In this document: positions 55,966-64,000 of the stretch, in pieces
Position numbering within the stretch: the first letter of the stretch is position 1
Layout: each line of letters starts with the position of its first letter
DNA from: Shewanella sp. Choline-02u-19
GTDB lineage: Bacteria > Pseudomonadota > Gammaproteobacteria > Enterobacterales > Shewanellaceae
Assembly: GCF_002836205.1 (NCBI RefSeq)
Contig: NZ_PJBE01000013.1
Location: 930,001-994,000 of the forward strand
Length of the DNA: 64,000 nt
Reading direction: 5' to 3'
The notes under the pieces: model-generated
Databases searched by the model: none
The model's input: only the letters and a program-made list of their open reading frames with translations
Told to the model about the DNA's origin: nothing
Position numbers and translations under genes: made by a program

Positions 55966-56436
55966 TTGAATTTCAGCAATATTACTTGGCTTGACGATAA
56001 AGGCCATATTAAGCCCCCGCTGATGCTTTACCTGATATTGGTGTTTCTGGCACGGGGTTGGTGCATATTAGTGGCATCTTTAACACAAGCGAGCGATAGG
56101 GCTGGCTTGGTGGCGTTAATTTATCCACAAAAGTCCGATTTCTTGATGGCATTAATGGCGGGGGCGGGTGCCTTAGTGGTCTACGCGGTCATTATTGCGG
56201 AAAGAAAACGTACTCCTCAGTGGGTACAGCCTCTATTTCCTTACATGAAGTGGGTGTTACTGGCTTTATTGTGTATAGATGCCAGCTTACTGGTGCAACG
56301 GATATTACATTCGTACTATGTTTATAGCTGGAATGTGGGATTAGATGCGCTTTTTCTGTTTTGGAGCACGTTATATTTGTTTAATTCGAAGCGATTGACA
56401 CATTATTTTTCTGATTGGAAAGCACCGAATGAGTAG
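55966..56436 (+). CDS. DUF2919 family membrane protein (YfeZ-like)
   Basis: 156 aa from TTG at 55966 with AAAGGAG 5 nt upstream; the ATG at 55961 stops after two codons. Four hydrophobic segments lie at about residues 20-40, 62-80, 92-110 and 122-140. The conserved-looking N-terminus is KPPLMLYLILVFLARGWCIL and the family is recognised as DUF2919 from overall length and layout. The function is unknown. A minus-strand 64-codon frame overlapping it and the ligA terminator is a shadow. Confidence 0.8.
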   Translation: MNFSNITWLDDKGHIKPPLMLYLILVFLARGWCILVASLTQASDRAGLVALIYPQKSDFLMALMAGAGALVVYAVIIAERKRTPQWVQPLFPYMKWVLLALLCIDASLLVQRILHSYYVYSWNVGLDALFLFWSTLYLFNSKRLTHYFSDWKAPNE

Positions 56437-57352
56437 CCTGTGACTTTATATTTGGTTACGTCGCTAATCACACGGCTATGGATAGCGGCCTTATAGAATC
56501 GCACTTATCATGCTTTATCTTCCCGGGCTGCGAAAATGTTTAGCACCCTATTGCAGGTGGCGACAATCTTGTTTGATAACAGCCTTCGTGGACAGACTGT
56601 AGCGCTGAATGATTTCAACCTGTCGGTATTTAATGCAATTTCTGGAATAATAGGCAAAAAAAAACGCTGTATAAATACAGCGCCAAAAGAATCTGCAATA
56701 TCGACAGCATTCGATATTATGACTCAGGGATATGAACATAAAACCTTCTTTAGTTAAGCCATAAGCAGCACTCGATTACGACTCGCCTTAATAAAAGGAC
56801 AATTGACAGTTTGCCTTTGAAAGTAATAGTCGGGGCTATCAACGCCAAAGAGCAGAATTAGAGTACAACAATTCATGATTGCATACAATATCCATTGTCG
56901 GTATTGTTGGATCAGTAAGGGATGATTACGCTATAAGTTATAACTAATGGCTAACGTGTTCATTCGTCATGGTTAAATACCCGGAAAACATCACCCTGTT
57001 AGAGGCTCGTTGGCCGACGTTAGAATGGCAGATGTTAGGATGGTTAGTCTAAATGTCATTGTGAGACTCGCTTCTGTTTTTAGCTATGTCAGTATTTGCA
57101 ATGCACTGAGACGATGTTTGATCTCATATCAAGGTCGACAATCGTATCAGTGTTTATTAATCGTAACCGTCATAAAATTGACTTACTAACTGTTATTCAC
57201 ACCAGAAAGCTATTATTATCGAAATATGAGTAAGATCGATATTCCAATGCTTTAGCGTCACTTCAACTCAAGCTAAAGTCATTGGTCACAATCTCCTATT
57301 TCAAAAGTGAGGCGCTTTGTAGATTGAGTGCATTTCACTGGAGTAATCAGTA
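56437..57352. other. Long intergenic region with an orphan minus-strand terminator
   Basis: 916 bp. No supported protein gene; frames at 56536-56757 (+) and 56548-56739 (-) both run through the hairpin and lack ribosome-binding sites. The minus-strand terminator at 56665-56682 has no minus-strand gene before it. The right end holds the HD-GYP gene's GGAG site. Confidence 0.55.
56665..56682 (-). terminator. Orphan strong terminator
   Basis: 8-bp arms CGCTGTAT and ATACAGCG with a 2-nt loop, followed on the minus strand by a run of nine T. A minus-strand RNA starting somewhere in 56690-57350 is implied. Confidence 0.75.
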
Positions 57353-58546
57353 ATGTCCAAAGGCGTTAAATTACCTTTGTCGCAGTTGATCGTTGGCTTA
57401 ACGATTAAACTGCCATTGTCATGGACTAATCATCCTTTTGTGTTTAATCAATTTGAGATTGAAACCGGAGCACAGATAGAGTTGATTAAAAGCTTGAATA
57501 TCTCATATGTGTACTTAATTGCAGGCAAAGAATTAATCACTACGACAGCTGCACAACCGGTAGCAACTGTGGTAGAACAGTCTGCAGAAGACTATGCAAA
57601 AGAGCAACTTTCATCTCTACGAAAATCATTAAGAATTAGCCAGCAACGATTCCAAAAGTGCGGTGTAGAATGTCGCACTGCGTTTTCAAAAATGAGCGCT
57701 GAACCAGAGGGGGCTTATCGAGCGGCAGCGACGTTAGTTGAATCACTGATGGATCACATTAAGGAAACTCCAATACCGTGCCTTGCATTAGTCAATAGTG
57801 GTGAAGACAGCGCGATAACCGAGCATGGCGTATCCGTTGCTGTACTATCGATGATGTTGGGGCATTTACTGGACTGCACAAATTCTGAATTGCGTGATAT
57901 GGCGATGGGGGCATTGTTTCATGATTTAGGGAAACTTAAAGTGCCTGATGTGATCCGGCGGAAAAAGTCGAATCTATCCGATCATGAAGTTAACTTTTTA
58001 AAGATGCACCCTAAGTTTGGCTATGACATGATGACCAAACAAAATCTATTTCCTGAAGCGGTGCTCGATATTGTATTACATCACCATGAATGGGCAGATG
58101 GCAGTGGTTACCCTGACGGACTGAAAGGGTCTGCAATCGCATTAAGCACACAAATCGTTGCACTGGCAAATGATTTCGAGCTTTTACTAAAGGGGGGAGA
58201 AGGGCGTTCTCCGCAAGTCGCATTAGGCTATCTTTTTAAAAAAAGAGTGGGTAAGCATGCACCATCATTGATTTCGGCACTGGTCAAAGTGCTTGGGATC
58301 TATCCTCCCGGTACATTAGTGTTGCTATCAAATGCTCAAGTGGCAAAAGTGCTGGTCACTACCCCTTTAGTGAAGCAACCTCACGTGCTTGCATGTGATG
58401 AAAACGGTGAGAACACAACATTACGATATTTGATTAAAGAGAATATATCGATTGAGCGGGTCGTAAAGATTGATGAGTTAAGTAAAACAGCATTAACAAA
58501 ATTAGACCCCAGTGCTGATATTAGTTTTTACTTCAGCCCATTGTGA
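57353..58546 (+). CDS. HD-GYP domain cyclic di-GMP phosphodiesterase
   Basis: 397 aa; ATG at 57353 with GGAG upstream. The N-terminal about 130 residues are DUF3391-like (LPLSQLIVGLTIKLPLSWTNHPF). The HD-GYP domain (about 145-330) has the metal-binding FHDLGKLKVPDVIRR, the LKMHPKFGYDMM stretch, HHHEWADGSGYPDGL containing the GYP signature, and QIVALANDFELLL. All visible metal and signature residues are present, so it should hydrolyse cyclic di-GMP. It is the first of three close genes (29- and 16-bp gaps) with YeeZ-like and DsbA, and it opposes the diguanylate cyclase encoded at 44507. Confidence 0.93.
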   Translation: MSKGVKLPLSQLIVGLTIKLPLSWTNHPFVFNQFEIETGAQIELIKSLNISYVYLIAGKELITTTAAQPVATVVEQSAEDYAKEQLSSLRKSLRISQQRFQKCGVECRTAFSKMSAEPEGAYRAAATLVESLMDHIKETPIPCLALVNSGEDSAITEHGVSVAVLSMMLGHLLDCTNSELRDMAMGALFHDLGKLKVPDVIRRKKSNLSDHEVNFLKMHPKFGYDMMTKQNLFPEAVLDIVLHHHEWADGSGYPDGLKGSAIALSTQIVALANDFELLLKGGEGRSPQVALGYLFKKRVGKHAPSLISALVKVLGIYPPGTLVLLSNAQVAKVLVTTPLVKQPHVLACDENGENTTLRYLIKENISIERVVKIDELSKTALTKLDPSADISFYFSPL

Positions 58547-58575
58547 ATCAGTTTAAGCAAAGATAAAGGATAAAG

Positions 58576-59397
58576 ATGATAAAGTCAGTTTGTATTGTGG
58601 GCTGTGGCTGGTTTGGCCTACCGTTAGCACAGGCAATGGTTGCGCAAGGAATTAGGGTTAATGGTAGTAAACGCAACGCTGAAAATGCCGCTTTGCTTAC
58701 TGAGCATGGTATTAATGGGTTTACATTAGACTTATCGCTCGACGAACAACTAGATCAAAATCAAGGCGCCATAAAAGTCGCGCTCAATACCGATTGTCTG
58801 GTGGTCAATATCCCGCCTAGTTTAAGAAAAGACCCTGACGGTTATTTAGTTAAGCTGGCAAGATTAAAAACCTTGATCCACGATATCACTTATCAAAAAA
58901 TTATCTTTATCAGTACGACCGGAGTCTACCCTTCACTTGAAAAGCTGATGATTGAAAAAGATGCCGTTGCTCATTCTGAGGTTAGCGGCAAGCTGCTACA
59001 AGCCGAAGCCATGTTTTCAGCGCTAAGCCATAGTTGTATTGCTCGTTTTGCGGGTTTAGTTGGGCCTGAACGTCACCCTGGGCGTTTTCTGGCTGGTAAA
59101 ACTGAACTGTCTCAGTCCGACGCACCCGTTAACATCGTTCATTTGAATGATTGCATACTTGCGGTCTCTAAATTAGTTTTTGAGCCGACCTCAAACGGGG
59201 CATATAATGTTTGCGCGCCGAAGCATCCCGCTCGTCAGTCTTTTTATCAACAAGCGGCTTTAGACTTGGGCTTAGTTGCGCCACAATTCATAAAAGAGAG
59301 CGGTAGCGGAAAGATCATTAGTAGCGATAGATTAATGAAAGAGCTCAATTTTGAATATCAGTTCAGTGATCCCATGGATATGCTGGTTGTCTGTTAA
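58576..59397 (+). CDS. YeeZ-like NAD(P)-dependent dehydrogenase
   Basis: 273 aa, from ATG at 58576. The Rossmann nucleotide-binding motif is VCIVGCGWFGLPLAQAM (GxGxxG). Further SDR landmarks are INIPPSLR-type LVVNIPPSLRKDP, an IIFISTTGVYPS strand with the presumed catalytic Thr/Tyr, and VNIVHLNDCI late in the protein. It belongs to the atypical extended SDR group of E. coli YeeZ, with unknown substrate. It sits between the HD-GYP and dsbA genes. Confidence 0.85.
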   Translation: MIKSVCIVGCGWFGLPLAQAMVAQGIRVNGSKRNAENAALLTEHGINGFTLDLSLDEQLDQNQGAIKVALNTDCLVVNIPPSLRKDPDGYLVKLARLKTLIHDITYQKIIFISTTGVYPSLEKLMIEKDAVAHSEVSGKLLQAEAMFSALSHSCIARFAGLVGPERHPGRFLAGKTELSQSDAPVNIVHLNDCILAVSKLVFEPTSNGAYNVCAPKHPARQSFYQQAALDLGLVAPQFIKESGSGKIISSDRLMKELNFEYQFSDPMDMLVVC

Positions 59398-59413
59398 ATA
59401 TTTAAGGAGTGTT

Positions 59414-60040
59414 ATGAAGCAGTTTAAAGTCTTTTTAGGAAGTGCAATATTGGCGTTTTTCACCTTGTTACTGCCGTTACAAAGCGCACATGCCAAGGAA
59501 TATGTAGAAGGTGTCGATTACGTTAAAATCAGTGGGATCCCTGAAGCACAAAAGCCAGTAATAAGAGAGTTCTTTTCCTATAATTGTGGTCATTGCTACA
59601 AACAGGACCCGCTTTTTGAAAAGACGGCACATTTGCTTGAAAATGACATTCAATTTGAAAGAACCCCTGTTGGCGCTGGGCGTACGAGTTGGATATTAAG
59701 TCAAGAAGCCTATTATTTAGCGCAGAAATTCAGTGTCACTAAGCAAGTTCATGGCAGTATCTTTAGCCGTATTCATGAAAAAGGGGACGCATTCACACGC
59801 CCTGATCAACTAAAATCATTTTTTGTTAGCCAAGGCTTAGATGCTAAAAAGATAGACGCAGCGATGAATTCTGCTGACGCTAAACTGGCCTTGATGAATT
59901 ATGACACTCAAGCTCAATTAGCTGAAATTCGTGGCGTGCCGTCATTAGTCGTTAATGGCCAGTACCTGATTAAAGCACAACCTCAGTCACCTGAAGCACT
60001 CGCAGAGTTGATTAAATATCTTAGTCAGCTTGAAGACTAA
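59414..60040 (+). CDS. dsbA: Thiol:disulfide oxidoreductase DsbA
   Basis: 208 aa from ATG at 59414 with AAGGAG upstream; the longer frame to 59351 runs inside the previous gene. Signal peptide 1-27 (QSAHA). The redox centre is Cys58-Gly-His-Cys61 in FFSYNCGHCYKQ, the insertion helical domain follows, and the cis-Pro loop is RGVPSLVVNG. It forms disulfide bonds in periplasmic proteins, with DsbB as its oxidant (not in this window). Closely coupled to the YeeZ-like gene. Confidence 0.96.
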   Translation: MKQFKVFLGSAILAFFTLLLPLQSAHAKEYVEGVDYVKISGIPEAQKPVIREFFSYNCGHCYKQDPLFEKTAHLLENDIQFERTPVGAGRTSWILSQEAYYLAQKFSVTKQVHGSIFSRIHEKGDAFTRPDQLKSFFVSQGLDAKKIDAAMNSADAKLALMNYDTQAQLAEIRGVPSLVVNGQYLIKAQPQSPEALAELIKYLSQLED

Positions 60041-60058
60041 GCGTTAAATTGAGACTAG

Positions 60059-60083
60059 AAGCCCACTTAGAGTGGGCTTTTTT
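60059..60083 (+). terminator. Terminator of the HD-GYP/yeeZ/dsbA group
   Basis: 9-bp stem AAGCCCACT/AGTGGGCTT with loop TAG, followed by TTTT, 18 bp after the dsbA stop. Confidence 0.92.
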
Positions 60084-60189
60084 ATGTCTATTATACCGTC
60101 GAGCAACAAACGCCAGCAGCCCATTTAGCATGATGCCTAATCAAGAGATCCCCGCTAGGGCGTTGTTTCCTAAACGCCCCTCGATACGA

Positions 60190-61431
60190 TTACTTATCAA
60201 AACACACTTGAGTGTATTCTTGCATGCTAGGCATCCAGGTTGTTCCGTAAGTACAACCTTCATTCAAGTCATGAATGATAGCGTTAGTGGTTACGAACTC
60301 GTTGCCTTCATAAGGTGATTTAAGCAAAGGCTTTTGTAAGAACAAGTCTTTCAATGCGGCAACATCTTTAGTCGGGCTAAACTTGGCCGCAACTTCTGCA
60401 TGTTCATTGCGCCATAGTGTCGTCTTAACTGCATAGTCAAACGCTTGTGCATCGCCGTTAGCGTAAGTATCAACAAGTGCCTGCTCTTGACCTATTGGGT
60501 GGTTAGTGTGAACCGTGTAACCACGCAGCGTACCATCAAGGACAATGTTCTTGCCTAGTTGGTTCTCAATGTGCATAACGTTACCTTTAAGGTCGCTTAA
60601 ACCAAGAGCTACTGCAGAGTTAGTACGGATGTCCTGTAATGTATCTTTCGCAACGTTAGCATCATCGAACTTATTAGCCATAGCCATAGCTAAGCCACTC
60701 ATAGGTACACCATCTTCAAGAGCACTTGCGTGGAACGCATCAACTGTATTAGCTGTAGTCGATAAACCACGACCCATAGCGATAGCGTTAAAGAAAGGTT
60801 CTGGAGCATGAACAATCAAGTCAGCACTTTTCAAAATAGCACCGTGACCACCTAGCGAGATAGGCATATCTTGGTTTTGACCTATGACACCGTTGTCCCA
60901 ACCAATAGCAGTACAACCACGTGTTTTATCTGTACTTTCTTTAAGGTCGGCTAAGATATGCTTACCCACATCTTGTACCATCTTCGCAAACAAACCATCA
61001 GAAGCCCATGCTGCTAAATATGTCTCTTCAAGTGTGTAGCCTGTCGCTTCACCGATACCCTGGTAGTAGTTCAACAACCCAGGGAAGTCAGCTTTAAGTA
61101 AATCCATTGTCGCGATGATGCCTTTAAGTTCAGCTTCATTGTATTCATCGTTTAACTGAGCTAATTTACCTGCAATATCGTCCTTGTGTACGTTTGTGCC
61201 AAATGCTTCAACGTAACCTTTAACGACCTGCTTACCACCTTCAACTGTGAGTCCGTCAAATTTAATGACGGGTGTAGTCTCTTGCAGCATTTGTGTGTCA
61301 TTTGGGTTGTAGAAGTCACCAACCAAATCGATAGTCACGCCGTTGACACCAGTAGAAGTTCGACCCGCTTCTGCCATTGCAGAACCAGAGAATAGAGAAA
61401 CTATTGCGATTGCTAAGATTGCTTTTTTCAT
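60190..61431 (-). CDS. Exported C45-type acyltransferase/acylase (Ntn hydrolase)
   Basis: 413 aa; ATG at 61431. Signal peptide MKKAILAIAIVSLFSGSAMA (1-20). Similar to the acyl-CoA:6-aminopenicillanate acyltransferase (peptidase C45) family: LGIGEATGYTLEETYLAAW-type helix, here QGIGEATGYTLEETYLAAW, then RGCTAIGWDN with predicted self-cleavage between Gly172 and Cys173, making Cys173 the N-terminal nucleophile, followed by IGQNQDMP. This family cleaves or forms amide bonds on acyl amines. A periplasmic location follows from the signal. The upstream block and first codons are duplicated in front of the next gene (see 61410-61777). The substrate is unknown. Confidence 0.75.
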   Translation of the reverse strand: MKKAILAIAIVSLFSGSAMAEAGRTSTGVNGVTIDLVGDFYNPNDTQMLQETTPVIKFDGLTVEGGKQVVKGYVEAFGTNVHKDDIAGKLAQLNDEYNEAELKGIIATMDLLKADFPGLLNYYQGIGEATGYTLEETYLAAWASDGLFAKMVQDVGKHILADLKESTDKTRGCTAIGWDNGVIGQNQDMPISLGGHGAILKSADLIVHAPEPFFNAIAMGRGLSTTANTVDAFHASALEDGVPMSGLAMAMANKFDDANVAKDTLQDIRTNSAVALGLSDLKGNVMHIENQLGKNIVLDGTLRGYTVHTNHPIGQEQALVDTYANGDAQAFDYAVKTTLWRNEHAEVAAKFSPTKDVAALKDLFLQKPLLKSPYEGNEFVTTNAIIHDLNEGCTYGTTWMPSMQEYTQVCFDK

Positions 61432-61777
61432 TTTTAATTCCTTTGCGGGCTTTGCCGCGACTAAGTTGTCAATGGAACGCTTTGGCTTTGCTTGGTTGCT
61501 AAGCCCTAATCAATGTTGATAATTTAATTGATAACGAAGTTTTATAACAATTACGTACTATTCGATTGTCGAATAGGAAGGGTGCGGAAATAGCAGGTAA
61601 ATCCTTTTTGGCAATAATTGGGGCGGGAATGTCCATACGCATGCTAGCTCGATGAATGATGGAGTACGCTAAGAGAACTAGAACAGTGAGTTATTTAGTT
61701 GCGTATAAGAGGCTTTCATAAGCATTTTCAATGCCACAGAAATGTCTAATTCAACCTGATGGAGTCATATTTTTTTA
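61410..61777. repeat. Duplicated 5' block, copy A (before the C45 gene)
   Basis: About 370 bp, from inside the signal-peptide codons through the whole leader. It aligns by eye at roughly 85% with 63109-63485. The most conserved parts are the start region (ATTCCTTTGCGGGCT), GATAATTTAATTGATAACGAAG, GTCCATACGCATGC, and the outer TTATTTAGTTGCGTATAAGAG. The similarity stops at both ends, leaving two different genes downstream. Confidence 0.9.
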
Positions 61778-61845
61778 AGTGAGTGAGGGGTAATAAGTGG
61801 GGCCAGACTCTGACGAACCCCCAACAATATTTCTGCCTCAATAGC

Positions 61846-61875
61846 AAAAAGCAGAGTGGTATCACTCTGCTTTTT
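61846..61875. terminator. Bidirectional terminator after the serine hydrolase gene
   Basis: Perfect 13-bp arms AAAAAGCAGAGTG and CACTCTGCTTTTT with loop GTAT. It lies 40 bp past the serine hydrolase stop, between it and the duplicated block of the C45 gene. Confidence 0.92.
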
Positions 61876-61915
61876 AGCTTGGTCATTACTGACCACTTAG
61901 TTGACGAAATGAGTA

Positions 61916-63130
61916 TTACTTAGTACGCAACTCGTTAATCACATCAACTGCATTGATTAACTGCTTTTGTAGGCTCGGTACGTCTGTATTTGTGTACCAG
62001 TCCGATAGGTAGATTACTGAGTAACCAGATTTAATGTCAGCAAAGCCAGTTTGGCCGAATGAACCATGAGAGTAGATGATGTCCTGATCTAGCATTGTAT
62101 AAGACTGCATGTCGTACGTTGTAGGGCTTGCAGCGGCAAATACATCTTTAATTACAGGTGTAACGTTAAGTACGTCATTAGATGAGTCCTTTAACTCTTT
62201 ATAGAAAGAACTACCCGCCTTGCCTTGTGCAATGTATCCAGTGAATAATGCATAATCGTATGCGCTTATGTTGATCCCGTATGATGGAGACGTTGTGCCA
62301 TCGGACGTTTTAGCAATTTGAATTTCGTTATTACCACCGTAACTATTGTGTAGTTCAGAAATTAACTGCTCAAATGGCTTACCTTCAACCTTAGCGATTA
62401 TTAGTGCTAGCGTATCTGAGTTTTGGTCAGTGTAGTCCCAGTTAGTTCCGCGCTCGAATGACGTTGCTTTAGCAGCCTTGATAGCATTCAAATGACCAAT
62501 GGGTTCACCTGCATTTTGCAGTCCGATTTCTTTTTCCCACTCGTAGCCATTAGAGCCTGGTGTGTGGTAGTCGCTTAATGGTTCAATACCTGAGTTCATT
62601 GATGCCAATTCGCTGATAGTCGCTTCACCAATGATAGAACCTTCTAGCTCTGGCAAATAAGTCTTAGCTATCTCATCGAGTGAAAGCTTGCCAGAGTCAA
62701 CAGCGTGGCTCAGCAATACACCAACGAAAGTCTTAGAGGCCGATTGCAAGTTATTTAGCATTCCGGCTTTAAAGCCATTATCGAAGTGCTCTGCTAGAAC
62801 CTTACCATCTTTCATTACTACGAAAGCCTTAACCTGAGTATCGACCAGGACTTTTCGTAGCTCAGGTGAGATCTCAAAACCACCAATACGCTCAACTTTT
62901 ACTGCGTTATCAGATGCAGGTAGCTTGTGAACGCCGTAACGTAAGAAGTCTGCAATATGTGCTGATGCGTATGTGTAATAAGGCCACTGTTGGAATGCAT
63001 CGGCTGGAATTTCTTCTACCGTGTAACCTTCATAAAACTTAGACAAAGGGACTTTATCTGCTGCAAAGGCTGTAAATGCAGCTCCAAAAGTTGTTGCTAC
63101 TAGGACGGTTGCTAAGATTGCTTTTTTCAT
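61916..63130 (-). CDS. Exported beta-lactamase-fold serine hydrolase (class C-like)
   Basis: 404 aa from ATG at 63130; the longer frame to 63340 extends into the duplicated leader and is rejected. Signal peptide 1-23 (MKKAILATVL through FTAFA). The catalytic SxxK is Ser130-Ala-Ser-Lys133 in LQSASKTFVGVLLSHAV. The second tyrosine motif is in WDYTDQNSDTLALII, and a C-terminal HGSFGQTGFADI corresponds to the third HxG-type box. The layout is that of class C-like esterases and D-aminopeptidases; beta-lactam hydrolysis cannot be assumed. Its leader and first seven codons match the C45 gene's, although the proteins are otherwise unrelated. Confidence 0.88.
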   Translation of the reverse strand: MKKAILATVLVATTFGAAFTAFAADKVPLSKFYEGYTVEEIPADAFQQWPYYTYASAHIADFLRYGVHKLPASDNAVKVERIGGFEISPELRKVLVDTQVKAFVVMKDGKVLAEHFDNGFKAGMLNNLQSASKTFVGVLLSHAVDSGKLSLDEIAKTYLPELEGSIIGEATISELASMNSGIEPLSDYHTPGSNGYEWEKEIGLQNAGEPIGHLNAIKAAKATSFERGTNWDYTDQNSDTLALIIAKVEGKPFEQLISELHNSYGGNNEIQIAKTSDGTTSPSYGINISAYDYALFTGYIAQGKAGSSFYKELKDSSNDVLNVTPVIKDVFAAASPTTYDMQSYTMLDQDIIYSHGSFGQTGFADIKSGYSVIYLSDWYTNTDVPSLQKQLINAVDVINELRTK

Positions 63131-63485
63131 TGTTAATTCCTTTGCGGGCTGTGCCGCGACTAAGTTGTAAATGGAACGCTTCGGCTTTACTTGGTTACTA
63201 AGCCTAATCAATGTTGATAATTTAATTGATAACGAAGCTTTATAACAACCATGTACTATTCGATTTTGTAATAGGAGCGGTGCAGAACTGGCAGGCAAGT
63301 TGTTTTTGGCAATAATTAGGGCTGGAATGTCCATACGCATGCAGTCTAGATAAACGATGGAATGCGCTAGCGGGAACTAAGCGAACTAAAGCAGTGGGTT
63401 ATTTAGTTGCGTATAAGAGGCTTGTTATAAGCATTTTCAATGCCACAGAAATGTCTAATTCAACCTGATGAAGTTATATTTTCTT
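63109..63485. repeat. Duplicated 5' block, copy B (before the serine hydrolase gene)
   Basis: About 377 bp, the partner of 61410-61777, in the same orientation. It covers the start codon, codons for MKKAILA, the ribosome-binding site and the upstream leader and promoter region. It has a few short insertions compared with copy A near 63370-63400. Confidence 0.9.
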
Positions 63486-64000
63486 ATCTATTAATGCTTG
63501 CTCAGTGAACCTATTAATATCTGTCCAATAGCGTACTTGAAAAACAACGCTCTGCTAAATCAGGCTTTGTGAAGTGGTATAGCGAATTTGGCCACTGTAT
63601 TGGAGGTTAGATTATTGAGGTTAAATACAAACGGCTAAACCTCGAGATATATCCATGTAAAACACGTAATGGGGCATAAATGCGTTAGCTGCTGACCAAA
63701 GTGGTTCCAATGACATGCGGTCGGCGTATGTGCAGACGCTACTGAGACTCGCCGTAAACACATCCTTGTAGGCTCAACGAAAACGTCTGACCTCCAAGGA
63801 TGGAGGGAATTCCAAATTCTGTAGGGAACAGAATTGGCCTGTTTTCGCAGGCATCAGCCGCATCTACACTGGGTTATAAAAGCGCAAACTCTCAGCATTT
63901 GAGATTTAAATTTAAGAACACAAAAGTTCCCGTTCCACAACATAATCATAAAACACCAATACCCCATCGGAAGTGTTAGGTTATTTCGAATAAGTACGAG
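63486..64000. other. Right-end region without a gene
   Basis: 515 bp running to the window edge. No ORF, start site or terminator can be supported; the main feature is the hairpin-rich repeat at 63713-63865. Confidence 0.6.
63713..63865. repeat. Hairpin-rich intergenic repeat
   Basis: Three hairpins in a row: CATCCTTGTAGG (63761-63772) with CCTCCAAGGATG (63791-63802), CCAAATTCTGT (63812-63822) with ACAGAATTGG (63828-63837), and GCCTG/CAGGC (63837-63852). ATGCGG near 63715 and CCGCAT near 63858 may close the outer stem. The phrase CGCCGTAAACACATCC recalls a repeat family I associate with Shewanella and related genomes, unchecked. Confidence 0.65.

Noticed and set aside
55813..56007. 64-codon minus-strand frame after ligA
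   Set aside because: It ends within the ligA terminator and overlaps the better-supported DUF2919 gene start.
56536..56757. Overlapping frames on both strands after the DUF2919 gene
   Set aside because: Both run through a strong minus-strand terminator and have no initiation signals.
63131..63340. N-terminal extension of the serine hydrolase
   Set aside because: It lies in the duplicated leader block; the signal peptide begins at 63130 and the equivalent region before the C45 gene is not open.
1..64000. Defence island, CRISPR array, prophage or integron
   Set aside because: No nuclease/helicase cluster, Cas gene, spaced direct repeats, integrase or phage structural gene is visible anywhere; the window is mostly core metabolism.

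Overview
The window looks like a chromosomal segment of a Shewanella-type gammaproteobacterium (Alteromonadales). Evidence is the combination cysZ / smc-zipA-ligA, yfbV / ackA-pta, pflBA next to a FocA-type channel, divergent tesA / ybbA-ybbP, several TonB-dependent receptors, and CxxCH (c-type heme) lipoproteins. From memory, this gene order resembles the ligA-to-pta neighbourhood of Shewanella oneidensis. The sequence is moderately AT-rich. I saw no tRNA or rRNA gene, CRISPR array, prophage or intact transposase.

Region by region. (1) 1-3613: two minus-strand lipoproteins that share a cytochrome-like domain with CxxCH motifs. The left one is cut by the window edge; the right one carries an added parallel beta-helix. 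(2) 4147-12553: envelope and housekeeping genes: DUF481 outer-membrane protein, TesA, the YbbA/YbbP ABC exporter, a YfcH-like epimerase, an AI-2E-family permease and an RlmI-like methyltransferase. (3) 12634-14700: small hypothetical proteins, a 32-bp tandem duplication and a long gene-poor stretch. (4) 14706-26465: the anaerobic pyruvate/acetate/formate block: ackA-pta (acetyl-CoA to acetate and ATP), yfbV, pflBA (pyruvate formate-lyase and its activase), a DUF3360-like permease, and a FocA-type formate channel fused to CBS domains. Two near-identical PdhR-like palindromes and one FNR-like box lie in the two intergenic regions of this block, suggesting joint control by pyruvate and oxygen status. 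(5) 26480-43000: a MITE-like repeat, a LysR regulator, a YhdT/PanF-type transporter pair, a YfcC carrier, two TonB-dependent receptors, a TDT-family transporter, an O-methyltransferase with a divergent TetR regulator, and cysK. (6) 43146-49156: RDD membrane protein, a double-receiver GGDEF diguanylate cyclase, a DUF5916 outer-membrane protein and cysZ. (7) 49350-56436: smc, zipA, ligA and a DUF2919 protein. (8) 57353-60040: an HD-GYP protein, a YeeZ-like dehydrogenase and DsbA, closely spaced. (9) 60190-64000: two unrelated exported hydrolases (a C45-type Ntn acyltransferase and a beta-lactamase-fold serine hydrolase). Each is preceded by a copy of the same ~370-bp block, which covers the start codon and first signal-peptide codons. 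A structured intergenic repeat ends the window.

The least ordinary elements are the duplicated 5' block before the two hydrolases, the beta-helix/diheme cytochrome fusion and its paralogue, the FocA-CBS fusion with its 20-codon leader ORF and shared palindromes, and several terminators with no matching gene that may mark small RNAs. All calls were made by reading the sequence; no database search was run, and percent identities are estimates by eye.
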